Part shown: piece after piece, positions 25,918 to 35,525 of the stretch
Position numbering within the stretch: position 1 is the first letter of the stretch
Layout of the letters: each line of letters starts with the position of its first letter
From: Rhizobium sullae
Lineage (GTDB): Bacteria; Pseudomonadota; Alphaproteobacteria; Rhizobiales; Rhizobiaceae
DNA length: 64,000 nt
Direction of reading: 5' to 3'
Assembly (NCBI RefSeq): GCF_900169785.1
Contig: NZ_FWER01000025.1
Location: 67,922 to 131,921 of the forward strand
Program-made: the position numbers and the translations under genes
The notes under the pieces: generated by a model
The model's database searches: none
What the model was told of the DNA's origin: nothing
Seen by the model: only the letters and a program-made list of their open reading frames with translations

Positions 25918-27753
25918 TTGAGTTCGATCGCCTATATCGCCGCCATCGTCGCTATGGCCGTTGTTCTGTTCGTGTGGAACAAGCTGCCTGTGGTTCTGGT
26001 CGCAATGATGACCGCCCTGGCGCTCTGGGTGAGCGGTGTGTTGACGATTGAGCAAGCACTCGGAGGGTTCGGTGATCCTGCTGTCATCTTCATAGCCTCG
26101 CTCTTTGTGATCAGCGCAGGTCTCGAGGTGACCGGAGTGACGGCTTGGGCGGGACAGCTTCTGATCCGTGGAGCAGGCAAGGAAAGCAGGTCCCGCCTGT
26201 TGCTGCTGACCATGTGTCTGGTCGCCCTCCTCACTGCGCTCATCAGCGTCAACGGCGCCGTTGCCGCGCTGCTACCCGTCGTGGTGGTCATCGCGGTGAG
26301 GCTCAGGCGGTTTTCGTCACAACTTCTCATGCCTCTGGTATTCGCCGCTCATGCCGGATCGAAGCTTGCCCTCACGGGCTCTCCGGTGAATGTGCTGGTA
26401 TCGGACGCTGGCGGCGATGCCGGCATAGGTGAGTTCGGCTTCTTCGAATTCGGGCTTGTCGGCATTCCCCTGCTGGCAGGAACTATGGCGATAATCATCC
26501 TCTTTGGCCGCCATCTGCTGCCGGAACGCAACGGGGTGGCGATGCCCGCCGACTTCAGCCAACATGCAAAGACGCTGGTCGAGCAATACGGACTCGAGAG
26601 CGGGATTCATCAGATGCGGGTGCGGGCGAGCTCGCCTTATGTTGGCGCGGCAGCTTCGTCTGTCGATGTCTCCAGGGCCGCAAGTCTTCAACTGGTTGCC
26701 GTGCAGGACGGTGATACGAGCGCCCCCCTGACGAGAGCTGCTATCGCCGAAGGAGACTACCTGCTGGTGCGGGGAGACAACGAGGCTGTTGCTGGTTTTG
26801 CCGCCGAGATGCATCTTGCATTCCGGGAGAAGACCGAATCCTCCAGCGGAGAGGAAATGCTCTTCAATCGCCGATCCGGCCTCGCAGAGGTGGTCATTCC
26901 GCCCCGATCAGGTCTTATCGGCAGGAAGGTCTTCCCTGGTATGATCACGGAAAGCGGTGATCTTATCGTTCTTGCCGTCCAGAGGGGCGGAAACGAAATC
27001 GACGCCGAGGCCGGGGGCGCACGCTCAGGCGGAACGACCCTGCAGGCGGGAGATACCATGCTGCTCCAAGGAACCTGGAAGGCTCTGGATGTCCACCTCG
27101 ACGACCCCGACGTCCTGGTCGTCAGTTCGCCGGAACTCGTCCGGCGTCAGGCCGTTCCGATGGGTCCGGGAGCATGGCAGGCCATCGTCATTCTGATCGG
27201 AATGGTGCTTCTGCTTGCAACCGGAATAGTACCCCCGGCTGTCGCAGGTCTTCTGGCTGCTGGCACGACAATCCTCGCTGGAATTATGACGGTCGAGCAG
27301 TCGTATCGGGCGATCGGATGGACTACCGTGATTCTCGTCGGAGCCATGATACCACTCTCCACAGCGATGGTAGAAACGGGAGCGGCAAAGCTTATGGCCG
27401 AGCAGCTTGTTGATCTCGTCGGCGACGCCGGGCCAATCGCTCTTCTTGCTGGTCTCTTCTTCATGACCGCCGTGCTTGGGCAACTCATCAGCAACACGGC
27501 GACAGCCCTCATCGTCATTCCCATCGGCGTAGCCGCAGCGACGGCCATGGGCGTGTCCCCTCGCCCGGTCCTTATGAGTACGTCAGTCGCGGCAGCGGCA
27601 GCATTCCTGACCCCGATCGCAACGCCGACAAACCTGATGGTCATGGGACCGGGGGGGTATGCGTTCAGCGATTACTGGAAGCTCGGCCTGCCTCTGATGA
27701 TGTGGTTCTTCGTCGTCTCGGTATTCATCGTTCCTCTCATATGGCGCTTCTAG
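25918..27753 (+). CDS. SLC13-family permease with TrkA-C domains
   Basis: A ~611-residue member of the SLC13/DASS anion carrier group with two cytosolic TrkA-C (RCK-C) domains in the middle. I favour the TTG start at 25918, which has AGGAG 8 bases upstream and begins just before the first helix (AYIAAIVAMAVVLFVWNKLP); an earlier ATG at 25777 overlaps the peptidase gene. Helices run to ~210, TrkA-C domains lie at ~225-310 and ~330-410, and helices resume. 'NGAVAALLPVVVVIA' and 'SNTATALIVIPIGVA' are the paired Na+/substrate loops. Anion identity (sulfate, dicarboxylate) is unclear. Confidence 0.87.
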   Translation: MSSIAYIAAIVAMAVVLFVWNKLPVVLVAMMTALALWVSGVLTIEQALGGFGDPAVIFIASLFVISAGLEVTGVTAWAGQLLIRGAGKESRSRLLLLTMCLVALLTALISVNGAVAALLPVVVVIAVRLRRFSSQLLMPLVFAAHAGSKLALTGSPVNVLVSDAGGDAGIGEFGFFEFGLVGIPLLAGTMAIIILFGRHLLPERNGVAMPADFSQHAKTLVEQYGLESGIHQMRVRASSPYVGAAASSVDVSRAASLQLVAVQDGDTSAPLTRAAIAEGDYLLVRGDNEAVAGFAAEMHLAFREKTESSSGEEMLFNRRSGLAEVVIPPRSGLIGRKVFPGMITESGDLIVLAVQRGGNEIDAEAGGARSGGTTLQAGDTMLLQGTWKALDVHLDDPDVLVVSSPELVRRQAVPMGPGAWQAIVILIGMVLLLATGIVPPAVAGLLAAGTTILAGIMTVEQSYRAIGWTTVILVGAMIPLSTAMVETGAAKLMAEQLVDLVGDAGPIALLAGLFFMTAVLGQLISNTATALIVIPIGVAAATAMGVSPRPVLMSTSVAAAAAFLTPIATPTNLMVMGPGGYAFSDYWKLGLPLMMWFFVVSVFIVPLIWRF

Positions 27754-27831
27754 GGCCGGAACTCCTACCGCCATAGCCTCGGTTTATCCCGGAGTTGCCC
27801 GCATGCCGCCGATTATCCCTCGAGGTGCCCG

Positions 27832-28866
27832 ATGACTGAGCGCGCTCCGGCGGCTGTCCCGACCATCCTTACAGCGATCGCCACGACAACAGCCCTTTAT
27901 TTCGCGGACGCGGTGCTGGCACCTGTCGCAGGCGCGCTGTTCATCATCGCCGTGCTGTGGCCGCTTCAAAATCGCCTGCAAACACATCTCCCCAGGGTCT
28001 TTGCGTTGGCCATCGTCGCGGCGCTGCTGTTGGGGATCTTTCTAGTGTTCATGTCCGTCGTGACGTTGAGCTTCGGCAGGATCGGGCGGTCGCTGATGGC
28101 GGATGTCGGTCAGTTTCAGTTGCTTTACACTCGCCTTGCAGAATGGTTGGAGGGGCATGGAATACTTCTGGCCGGAGTCTGGGCGGATAACGTCAACTCT
28201 CGGCTCCTGTTGCGGGCACTGCAAGGAATATCGGCCCGGCTGAACACGATGGTCGCGTTCGGACTCGTAGTTCTCGTCTATGTGATCCTCGGACTTTTGG
28301 AGGTGTCCGACTTGGGAAATCGGATCCGTAGGTTGGCAGACAGCCGAAACGCTGCTCACATCATCAAAGGCTTCGCACTCTCGTCATCGAGGATCCGACG
28401 CTACCTTCTCATCAGGACAATCATGAGCGCGGCGACCGGGCTGGCAGTCTGGGCATTTGCCACTGCATTCGGTCTGCGATTGGCCGCCGAATGGGGAATA
28501 GTCGCGTTCACCCTGAACTACATCCCGTTCATCGGTCCCTGGATCGCGACACTCCTTCCGACATGCTATGCCCTTGCTCAGTTCCAGTCCCCGCAGTCCG
28601 CGCTGGTCGTCTTTGCATGCTTGAGTGCTGTACAGTTTGTGATAGGGAGTTACATCGAGCCAAGAGTGGCCGGAAACACGCTCGGCATCTCTCCGTGGCT
28701 CGTTCTCTTTTCCGTCTTCCTTTGGACGTTTCTCTGGGGAATATTCGGCGCGTTCATCGGCGTGCCCATCACGATTGCGGTCCTCGCGTTCTGCACCCAG
28801 TTCGCCTCGACCAGATGGATAGCGGAACTACTGGGCACAGAGGGCATGGCAGACAGCAGAACTTGA
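27832..28866 (+). CDS. AI-2E/PerM-family transporter
   Basis: A 344-residue polytopic protein of the AI-2E (PerM) family. 'ADAVLAPVAGALFIIAVLWP' and the coiled stretch with 'VGQFQLLYTRLAEWLEGHGI' precede the conserved core 'AEWGIVAFTLNYIPFIGPWI', 'NTLGISPWLVLFSVFLWTFL' and 'GIFGAFIGVPITIAVLAF'. The ribosome-binding site is GAGGTGCCC. It lies 78 bp after the SLC13-type gene and may be co-transcribed with it. Family members have been linked to autoinducer-2 export, Na+/H+ antiport or unknown transport, so the substrate is open. Confidence 0.88.
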   Translation: MTERAPAAVPTILTAIATTTALYFADAVLAPVAGALFIIAVLWPLQNRLQTHLPRVFALAIVAALLLGIFLVFMSVVTLSFGRIGRSLMADVGQFQLLYTRLAEWLEGHGILLAGVWADNVNSRLLLRALQGISARLNTMVAFGLVVLVYVILGLLEVSDLGNRIRRLADSRNAAHIIKGFALSSSRIRRYLLIRTIMSAATGLAVWAFATAFGLRLAAEWGIVAFTLNYIPFIGPWIATLLPTCYALAQFQSPQSALVVFACLSAVQFVIGSYIEPRVAGNTLGISPWLVLFSVFLWTFLWGIFGAFIGVPITIAVLAFCTQFASTRWIAELLGTEGMADSRT

Positions 28867-29202
28867 ACGCAGCGGAAGTTCGATCCGCCGCCGAGCGGTC
28901 CTGTCAAACCGATGTCTGCGAGGAAAGAGAAAGAAAACCAGCCGACGCCGTGTTGCATGGCGATGTCAGCATTTCGAATGTGATCGACTGGGCTCTCCCG
29001 ATCCGGAAAGCCTAGCGTCGGCAAAGGAACAACAACTTCGCAAAGCAAACCGATCAGCGGCGGAACGCCTCTCGGGAGGCACGCCTCCAGTCTTCGATCG
29101 ACCGGCGGCCATGGCTCCTGCTAAGCCGCACACCATCTCAATACCAACAGCAAGAAGGGTATCGGCGGGCAACACGACATAGGCCTGCGACAGAGGGCAT
29201 CC
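28867..29202. other. Intergenic stretch, no gene recognised
   Basis: About 335 bp between the end of the AI-2E gene and the convergent DUF1269 gene. Short frames exist on both strands but none looks like a real gene. No convincing terminator hairpin with a U-tract was found. Confidence 0.4.
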
Positions 29203-29721
29203 TCAGGTCGCAGTAACCTTGTCACTGCTGATAGCGGTCGCCTGCTGTAGCGCCTCGCGCAGCACCTGTTCCTTCTGCTCGTCGAGCGATGTCTGTAGTA
29301 CCACGCCCCCATGGCCCTGGATTTGCTTCAGAACCTTGTCGCCCGTCATGTCCTGGACGAGCAGGAAGAGGGCGGCGTTGCCCGGTTCGATGCTTTCAGC
29401 CAGCCGTCGCATGAAGGCGTCGTTGATGCCAATGTCGCTCAGGGCCCCACTGATGGCCCCGGACATAGCGCCGACCGCTACGCCTACCAGCGGGTTTAGA
29501 AAGAGAACGCCGATCAGCATCCCCCAGAAGCTCCCCGACGCGGCACCGGTCGCGGTAGTATTGATGAGCTGATTGAGTTTGATTTTGCCAGATTCGGTTT
29601 TCGTAGCTATAACGGCGTCGCCGAGCTTGATGATGTATTCCTGCTGCAGCCCGAGCAGGAGCTGGCGGACCTCTTCAGCCTTTGATTCGGTGGGATAGAC
29701 GATCACGATCAGGTCTGACAT
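29203..29721 (-). CDS. DUF1269-family protein
   Basis: A 172-residue protein of the DUF1269 family, found in many proteobacteria as a membrane-associated stress protein of unknown activity. The start at 29721 (MSDLIVIVYPTESKAEEVRQ) has a GGAGG ribosome-binding site. The middle is a Gly-rich hydrophobic hairpin (TGAASGSFWGMLIGVLF, 'LNPLVGVAVGAMSGAISGAL'), followed by 'IEPGNAALFLLVQDMTGDKV', the usual signature. It is transcribed alone. Confidence 0.87.
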   Translation of the reverse strand: MSDLIVIVYPTESKAEEVRQLLLGLQQEYIIKLGDAVIATKTESGKIKLNQLINTTATGAASGSFWGMLIGVLFLNPLVGVAVGAMSGAISGALSDIGINDAFMRRLAESIEPGNAALFLLVQDMTGDKVLKQIQGHGGVVLQTSLDEQKEQVLREALQQATAISSDKVTAT

Positions 29722-29983
29722 GTTGCCTCCTTCGCTAGGTTGATGTTCTATTCGTCGCGCCACTTCTCATCGAACAGATCCATCAACGCTGGTCCTCCTA
29801 TTGACCACCCGGCCTTGCGGTTGCTTTTTCGCGGATCATAATCTTCTCGTAGCAGCAGTCATGAGCCGAGAATCCACGACCTTGACGTTGCGTCCCCAAT
29901 TCATGGAGCAGGTCGCCGTCTTCCTTGACAACCCACAGTCTCAGAGAATGATGCATCCATCGGCACAATCGATGGAGGCCGCG

Positions 29984-30289
29984 ATGGGCAACTTTGTTGT
30001 CGCCAAGCTGCGCCTGGCACTGATCCTGATGACGTTCGTCACCCAGCCCGCGTTCGCGCAATCGGTGGATGTCAATATCCGCATAGGGACAAGTCTCAAC
30101 AATGGCAGGTCGATCACCTGCTCCCAAGGCGAGAGGCTACTTCGCCTCCGGGGATTCCGCGATATCAGGCGCATCGATTGCCGGGGACGCTTCTACATCT
30201 ACCGGGCCTGGCTCGGCATAAGACGGTTCGAGGTCGCATTGAACTCGCGCGATGGGCGGGTGGTGGATATGCGGCCGATCAGGAGATAG
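29984..30289 (+). CDS. Small exported protein of unknown function
   Basis: A 101-residue protein with a likely signal peptide (AKLRLALILMTFVTQPAFA, cleavage after AFA). The ATG at 29984 is preceded by TGGAGGCCGCG. The mature part is basic and contains 'ITCSQGERLLRLRGFRDIRR' and 'DCRGRFYIYRAWLGIRRFEV', a two-Cys PepSY-like short pattern seen in rhizobial exported hypotheticals. No function is assigned. It lies ~80 bp before the Abhydrolase_9 gene on the same strand. Confidence 0.65.
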   Translation: MGNFVVAKLRLALILMTFVTQPAFAQSVDVNIRIGTSLNNGRSITCSQGERLLRLRGFRDIRRIDCRGRFYIYRAWLGIRRFEVALNSRDGRVVDMRPIRR

Positions 30290-30367
30290 TGGCTTCCCTA
30301 CGGCCACGCACGGCAACCTATGCTCGTCGTCGTATGCCATTGAGGCGAGGAAGCGACTATCCAGAAG

Positions 30368-32038
30368 GTGTCTCGATTGCCCCAATTGATCGAAAGGCTC
30401 AAGCTGCACTCGCGCGTGGGAGCAATGATGGCGCTGTTGTTTTTCGCCGGGTCTCTGACGCCCAGCATGATACCGAGAACCGACCTCATTCAGGGAGTAC
30501 TATCCGGGCTAGCGACAGCGCTCGGGTATGGCATCGGACTTTCGGTAGCCGCGACATGGACTTTCCTCCAGCTTCCAGCGGCGAAGGTGCGGACTGCGCG
30601 CGTGATAGCTACGGCGGCCGTCCTCGCATGCGCGGTAGCCGCGCTTGCGGCTCTTTGGAAAATGCCTGATTGGCAGAACTCCGTCCGGCTGTTGATGGAA
30701 CTGGAAGCAGTCGAGACTGGCAGCCGACTACGGACTGCACTGGTGGCGGCTCTTGTTTTCCTAATGCTTGTCCTTTTGGGGCGTCTCTTCAGGTTCTGCT
30801 TCGTACGAGTCTCGATGACATTCAAGCGCTTCGTTCCCGTGCGGATTTCCTATGTGATCGGTGCGATCGTCGCCACAACCTTGTTCTGGTTCGCCGCCGA
30901 AGGTATTCTCTTTAGGGTGGCGTTGAGGGTGATGGATTCCTCCTTCCAGGAACTCGATGCTCGGATGGAGGACGACATCCCCCGCCCCACACAACCGGGA
31001 AAGACTGGAAGCCCGCCGTCTGAGGTGTCATGGGACGATCTGGGGCGGCAGGGACGCCGGTTTGTTTCGTCGGGGCCTACCGAGGCTATGATCCGGGACT
31101 TCTTCTACGGCGAAACACTTGAGCCGATCCGAGTCTATGTCGGAATGAATTCTGCCGGAACCGCAGAGGAACGGGCGGAGCTCGCCCTGCGGGAGCTCAA
31201 GCGGACTGCCGCATTCGAGAGATCGATATTAATCATTGTCGTTCCGACCGGGACTGGGATGGTCGATCCAGCCGCTCTTGATACGGTGGAGTACCTTCAT
31301 CGAGGCGACGTGGCGAGCGTCGCGGTTCAGTATTCCTACCTTGCAAGCTGGCTATCACTCCTCGTCGAGCCCAACTACGGCAGCGAGACAGCCGTGGCCT
31401 TGTTTCGCGCAGTCTACAACTACTGGATCACGCTTCCACGCGACGGCCGCCCCAAGCTCTATCTCCACGGACTAAGCCTTGGTGCCATGAACTCCGAGCT
31501 ATCGGCCGATCTGTACGATATTATTGCTGACCCGTTCCAGGGCGCTCTGTGGAGCGGGCCTCCGTTCCCGAGCAGAACCTGGCGGTCCGTGACGAACGGC
31601 CGCGATCCAAGGACACCGGAATGGCTCCCGCGGTTCCGCGGCGGCTCGGTTTTTCGATTCACGAACCAGAAGAACTCATTGGATATCCCCGGCGCTGTCT
31701 GGGGACCGATGCGGATCGTCTACCTCCAATACGCCAGCGACCCGATCACCTTCTTCGACACTGCCACATTATACCGGGAGCCGGACTGGCTCCGTCCACC
31801 ACGAGGCCCCGACGTCTCGACGGAAATCGCGTGGTATCCAGTCGTCACGATGTTGCAGCTCGCGGTCGACATGGCAATCGCGACAACGTCGCCAATGGGC
31901 TACGGGCACGTGTTCGCCCCGGAGCACTACATCGACGGATGGGTGGCGGTGACCGATCCGCCGAACGTAACAGCCGACGACATCTTGCGGCTGAAGACAT
32001 TCTTCGCCAATCGCCGAACCGGACGCGGAACCGAATGA
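30368..32038 (+). CDS. Membrane alpha/beta-hydrolase, Abhydrolase_9 type
   Basis: A 556-residue integral-membrane hydrolase. The N-terminal ~190 residues match the Abhydrolase_9 N-terminal membrane domain (FAGSLTPSMIPRTDLIQGVL, then further helices), and the catalytic domain follows. The nucleophile is in 'YLHGLSLGAMNSE' (GLSLG, about residue 370), with the late His probably in 'GYGHVFAPEHYIDGW'. The start is a GTG (30368) with a poor ribosome-binding site; two ATGs 18-19 codons inside are alternatives. The family is uncharacterised and probably acts in the envelope. Confidence 0.83.
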   Translation: MSRLPQLIERLKLHSRVGAMMALLFFAGSLTPSMIPRTDLIQGVLSGLATALGYGIGLSVAATWTFLQLPAAKVRTARVIATAAVLACAVAALAALWKMPDWQNSVRLLMELEAVETGSRLRTALVAALVFLMLVLLGRLFRFCFVRVSMTFKRFVPVRISYVIGAIVATTLFWFAAEGILFRVALRVMDSSFQELDARMEDDIPRPTQPGKTGSPPSEVSWDDLGRQGRRFVSSGPTEAMIRDFFYGETLEPIRVYVGMNSAGTAEERAELALRELKRTAAFERSILIIVVPTGTGMVDPAALDTVEYLHRGDVASVAVQYSYLASWLSLLVEPNYGSETAVALFRAVYNYWITLPRDGRPKLYLHGLSLGAMNSELSADLYDIIADPFQGALWSGPPFPSRTWRSVTNGRDPRTPEWLPRFRGGSVFRFTNQKNSLDIPGAVWGPMRIVYLQYASDPITFFDTATLYREPDWLRPPRGPDVSTEIAWYPVVTMLQLAVDMAIATTSPMGYGHVFAPEHYIDGWVAVTDPPNVTADDILRLKTFFANRRTGRGTE

Positions 32039-32072
32039 CAGGAAGAAAGTCGAAATAAGGAAGAATCAGGAC

Positions 32073-32573
32073 ATGGGACCGTTCGGTAGGTTTGGCATGC
32101 TCGGGTTGATCGTGACTTGTATCTGCATGTCTCCTTTCCCAGGGTCCGCGTCCGACCTCAGAATTTCCGGGGAAGCGTTCTATCGGGAACGCATATTGTT
32201 GCCCGACGACGGCACGTTGGTGGTGGGACTCCTTGAACTGTCGGGGTCGTCGGTGCTCGGCGCGACCACGGTCTCGCCGTCCGGCCAGGTACCGATCTCC
32301 TTCACGTTGTCAGTTGCTTCCGATCAGGTTCCTGCAGGACGCAACCATGGACTTCGGGCGCGGATCGTAGCCGACGGCAAGATCTGGTTCACGAGCGATG
32401 TCCTCTTGCCGCTCGATCCCAGGAATGAGGAGAAGCAGCCGTCGCTTCTCCTTGTTCGCCACCACGACGAGCCTGATTCCTCCACCTCAGCGGCATTGCC
32501 GCTCGGCATCACCTCTGCAACTCCAAGGCCGAATACAAGCCTGACACGCCGCGGCTTTGTCGCCGGCACTTGA
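32073..32573 (+). CDS. YscW/YbaY-like exported protein
   Basis: A 166-residue protein with an N-terminal signal (GMLGLIVTCICMSPFPGSAS). The mature part follows the YscW/YbaY beta-rich pattern: 'ISGEAFYRERILLPDDGTLV', 'VGLLELSGSSVLGATTVSPS' and 'GQVPISFTLSVASDQVPAGR', ending 'HGLRARIVADGKIWFTSD'. In enterobacteria the domain occurs in a type III secretion pilotin (YscW) and in the lipoprotein YbaY; here no secretion genes are near, so the envelope role is unknown. It begins 35 bp after the Abhydrolase_9 stop, so they are probably co-transcribed. No lipobox Cys is obvious at the cleavage site. Confidence 0.75.
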   Translation: MGPFGRFGMLGLIVTCICMSPFPGSASDLRISGEAFYRERILLPDDGTLVVGLLELSGSSVLGATTVSPSGQVPISFTLSVASDQVPAGRNHGLRARIVADGKIWFTSDVLLPLDPRNEEKQPSLLLVRHHDEPDSSTSAALPLGITSATPRPNTSLTRRGFVAGT

Positions 32574-33124
32574 GCATCCCTTGCGACGATGGCGGCGTCG
32601 GGCTTCCCCCCATGTCTATTTTTTGCGGCGCCGATGGCATTGACCGGTATCAAATCCGCTTCCAATCCTGCCGCAACCTGAGGCACCTATCTTAGCCGCG
32701 CCCTCGGCCATCCCGGCGACGCTGGCTACATCGGGCGATAGGCCGCGAGAAGAGAGCAGCGCTTTGAAGAATATCGTCTGATGTAGGACGAGACGCACAG
32801 TTTTGGAATTCTGAGCCAATGGCAGGGCGGCCAGAAGACGCTATCTTCAACGACTGAAACGGAACTGATTAGCGTTGACTATCCCATTGCTGATTATCTG
32901 GATGGTAGGTGGGAAGTAACAGAACAACAACGGCGGCGATGCGCTGCTTGCGCTCACACATGCAGGCATTGTGAGCTGTCCTCAAACTGTAGCCACGATC
33001 CACCGGCTATTGCAAACGGGGTCCAGGCATTGCCATTGCTCAGATGTCGATCGAGCTAAGTCATGACATGACAGGAAATTTAAGTGTCCGTCATCCTAAC
33101 CTAGATTTCACAAAGGACTTCATC
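32574..33124. other. Intergenic region, no intact gene
   Basis: About 550 bp before the AstE-like gene. Minus-strand frames with protein-like stretches (for example 'GLEADLIPVNAIGAA') exist but break repeatedly and match no family I recognise. The last 60 bp hold the AAAGGA ribosome-binding site of the AstE-like gene. Confidence 0.4.
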
Positions 33125-34330
33125 ATGTCGGGCAAATCCAAAAAAGGCCTCGACCGTCGCGATCTGCTAATAGCATCCATCGCCACGGTCGGCGCCGCGG
33201 CCACTCTCGCAACCCACGCTGGCTCGGTGCAAGCACAGGACGCAGCGGCCTCGTCTGCCGACGCCGCATCCGGTGGGTCTCCAGGAACGGTCTATACCGG
33301 CGAAATGATCCAGGGGAAAAAGGTCGTCAGTGCGCTCGACGCCGACGACCTGGAAGCCGGGCAGAAGCACCACTTGTATTTTCAGGGCGTGCAGATGCCC
33401 ACCGGACAGTACTGGTATGTTTCCGTGACGGTCGCCAAGGGGGCGAAGCCGGGCAAGCGCGTCGTCATGACCAGCGGCGTGCATGGCGACGAGATGAGTT
33501 CCATGCATACGGTCCAGACCGTGATGAACCAGCTCGATCCGATGCAGATGTCGGGCACGGTGATGGCGGTTACCGACGTCTCCCGCCCGGCCATCGAAGG
33601 CATGCAGCGCAGATGGCCCAATTTCGGCAGGGGCAGCGATCTCATCGACATGAACCGCGAATGGCCCGGGAACGAGAACGGCGCCACCGCGCCCAGCCGG
33701 CACGCCGGGCTCCTGTTCAACCGGCTGCTGCGGCCGAACGCCGACACCGCAATCGACTTCCACACCGGGACAAGCGGTTTCGATGTCACCGCATTCAACA
33801 TCGGCGGCATGGACGTACCCGAGATCAAGGCGATGTTGGAACTCTACCCAGTCGGCCAGATCTTCGACAGTCATGTGTATCCCGGTGTCCTTCACAACGC
33901 TTTTGTCGATGCGGGCATCCCGGCCTTTTGCCCGGAGATCGGCGCTGCACGGGTCTTGGACCTCGAGATGATCTCGCTGTTCGTGGAAGGCACGATGAAC
34001 GTCCTCAAGCATCACGGCATCATTGCTGGACCTATGGGACGCACAGGCAAGGACGTGAGTGTTTTTATTGGCAACAGTGCGTTCCCGATACTGGCAACAG
34101 AGGGCGGGATCGTCGAGCACCTGGTCAAGCTCAACGACAAGGTCGAAGCCGGGCAGAAGGTGGCGATCCAGCGCAACAGCTTCGGCGAGGTTGTCGCGGA
34201 ATATACAAGCGGCGTTTCCGGAGAGGTGACGGGCCAGCGCAGCGACGCAATGTCCGAGCCCGCCAACCCCCTTGTATTCATCCTTTTCCACAAGCCGCCG
34301 CCGGAGGGCGTCGAGGCTTACCCTGAGTGA
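33125..34330 (+). CDS. Tat-exported AstE/aspartoacylase-family hydrolase
   Basis: A 401-residue metallohydrolase of the succinylglutamate desuccinylase/aspartoacylase family. The ATG at 33125 has AAAGGA upstream. Its N-terminus carries a twin-arginine motif (DRRDLLIAS) and 'VGAAATLATHAGSVQA', so it is probably exported folded. Zinc ligands: 'SGVHGDEM' (H and E) and the later 'TAIDFHTGTSG' His. 'DMNREWPGNENGATAPSRHA' is the substrate loop. Family members cleave N-acyl amino acids or peptide-like amides; export is less usual. A longer frame to 33044 lacks a ribosome-binding site. Confidence 0.87.
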   Translation: MSGKSKKGLDRRDLLIASIATVGAAATLATHAGSVQAQDAAASSADAASGGSPGTVYTGEMIQGKKVVSALDADDLEAGQKHHLYFQGVQMPTGQYWYVSVTVAKGAKPGKRVVMTSGVHGDEMSSMHTVQTVMNQLDPMQMSGTVMAVTDVSRPAIEGMQRRWPNFGRGSDLIDMNREWPGNENGATAPSRHAGLLFNRLLRPNADTAIDFHTGTSGFDVTAFNIGGMDVPEIKAMLELYPVGQIFDSHVYPGVLHNAFVDAGIPAFCPEIGAARVLDLEMISLFVEGTMNVLKHHGIIAGPMGRTGKDVSVFIGNSAFPILATEGGIVEHLVKLNDKVEAGQKVAIQRNSFGEVVAEYTSGVSGEVTGQRSDAMSEPANPLVFILFHKPPPEGVEAYPE

Positions 34331-34689
34331 TCTTAAGCAGTCTCGGCCGCGGCAAAGCCAACCCGGTCGGATGGTCGAGCCCAGCGACCTTGCGGAAGTA
34401 CAGAGAGGTCGAAGCGCCCACCGACGCGATGATCAACGGGTTTCAGCGCAGGTTCGACCGGATATTCAACCCTCCGAAACCGCCCTGCGGGCTTTCGTCA
34501 TCCGGAGGAAGATCTCCGGCGACACCATAAGCTTGACGGTGGCATCGCCCGCGATGTCATCGCTTGGTCTGATGAAGACATGCTAAAAGCTCCGCATCTC
34601 GTGTTACCACCATCTCGGCGATCGGCTCGGCTGGAACCCCGGCAAGCCAATACCGCCTCCGTCGGGTTCGTCATTACTCCGGCCGGAGT
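34331..34689. other. Intergenic stretch, no gene recognised
   Basis: About 360 bp between the AstE-like gene and the convergent small gene. Only short, low-quality frames are present, and no structured RNA or strong terminator stands out. Confidence 0.4.
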
Positions 34690-35010
34690 TTAGACCTTTC
34701 TCGAAAAGGGCACGAGCTTGCCGCCCTGCAATTCCCCAGCACGCTTTTCTTTTCGCAACAGCTGCGGTGAGACATTCCATTGGCGGGCGTTGTCGCCGTG
34801 CACCGTGACCGTCTTGCGGTTTCTACGGATCACGATTCCTGCCTGCGTCCGGCCGTCATTGTCTTCGAACATCACACGCTCACCGATCGCCAGTTCAAGC
34901 AGCGCGCGGGTTGTCTTCTGTTGATGCAGAAACTGCAGCCGATCGACGATCTTATCGTGCAACTCGATCAGGTCTGCTTCACTCAAGCCGTCAAGGTTGA
35001 TCCCGTGCAT
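34690..35010 (-). CDS. Conserved small protein, possibly KOW/SH3-like
   Basis: A 106-residue protein. The ATG at 35010 (MHGINLDGLSEADLIELHDK) has a strong GGAGG ribosome-binding site; a longer frame to 35115 lacks one. An N-terminal amphipathic helical part (IVDRLQFLHQQKTTRALLEL) is followed by a short beta-like region 'AIGERVMFEDNDGRTQAGIV' and 'IRRNRKTVTVHGDNARQWNV', suggesting a small barrel that might bind nucleic acid. I know this type only as a conserved proteobacterial hypothetical; no function is assigned. Confidence 0.65.
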   Translation of the reverse strand: MHGINLDGLSEADLIELHDKIVDRLQFLHQQKTTRALLELAIGERVMFEDNDGRTQAGIVIRRNRKTVTVHGDNARQWNVSPQLLRKEKRAGELQGGKLVPFSRKV

Positions 35011-35525
35011 GCTGGGCCTCCATTCATGACGATGCTCGCCCCGAACATGCGCCAATGCAATCGCCCTGATCCTCCGGCAAAGGGAAATCCGGCCTCGCCA
35101 GCTAGTTTGCCCCATGTACTATCTCTATACCGCGCAGCCGGCGTCGCGGCCCTCTAAATGCTTGATTGACCATCTTTTTACGGAGGACCATCCTTCGCGG
35201 CAGAAGCTCGTAGCGCTTGCCCCTTTCGCATGGCTAATTCCGCGTTCGTTTCCTTGAGCTCCAGCTGTAATCCAACTCACCCTGTTTTTGCGCCTGCAAG
35301 TATATCAGGTTGAGTAAAACTTGACCCACTGCGCTTTATGATTGTCGTCAACTTGATAGTGAACAAGAATTACTGGATTTGTGCGAAATTCGAGCACTAT
35401 CATTCGAATATTCACATATCTTAAACTCCTTCATCGGAGAATTGGTACTATCAAGAATGATGGTCGCTCGTGGCTTGCCGCGTGAACCTCGCTTGCCCGT
35501 CCAACCACAGGCTTTGGGGGAATAA
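35011..35525. other. Intergenic region upstream of the chemoreceptor gene
   Basis: About 515 bp. It becomes AT-rich near 35340-35430, which is the likely promoter region of the chemoreceptor. No further gene or structured RNA was identified. The chemoreceptor ribosome-binding site (GGGGGAATAA) is at the end. Confidence 0.4.
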
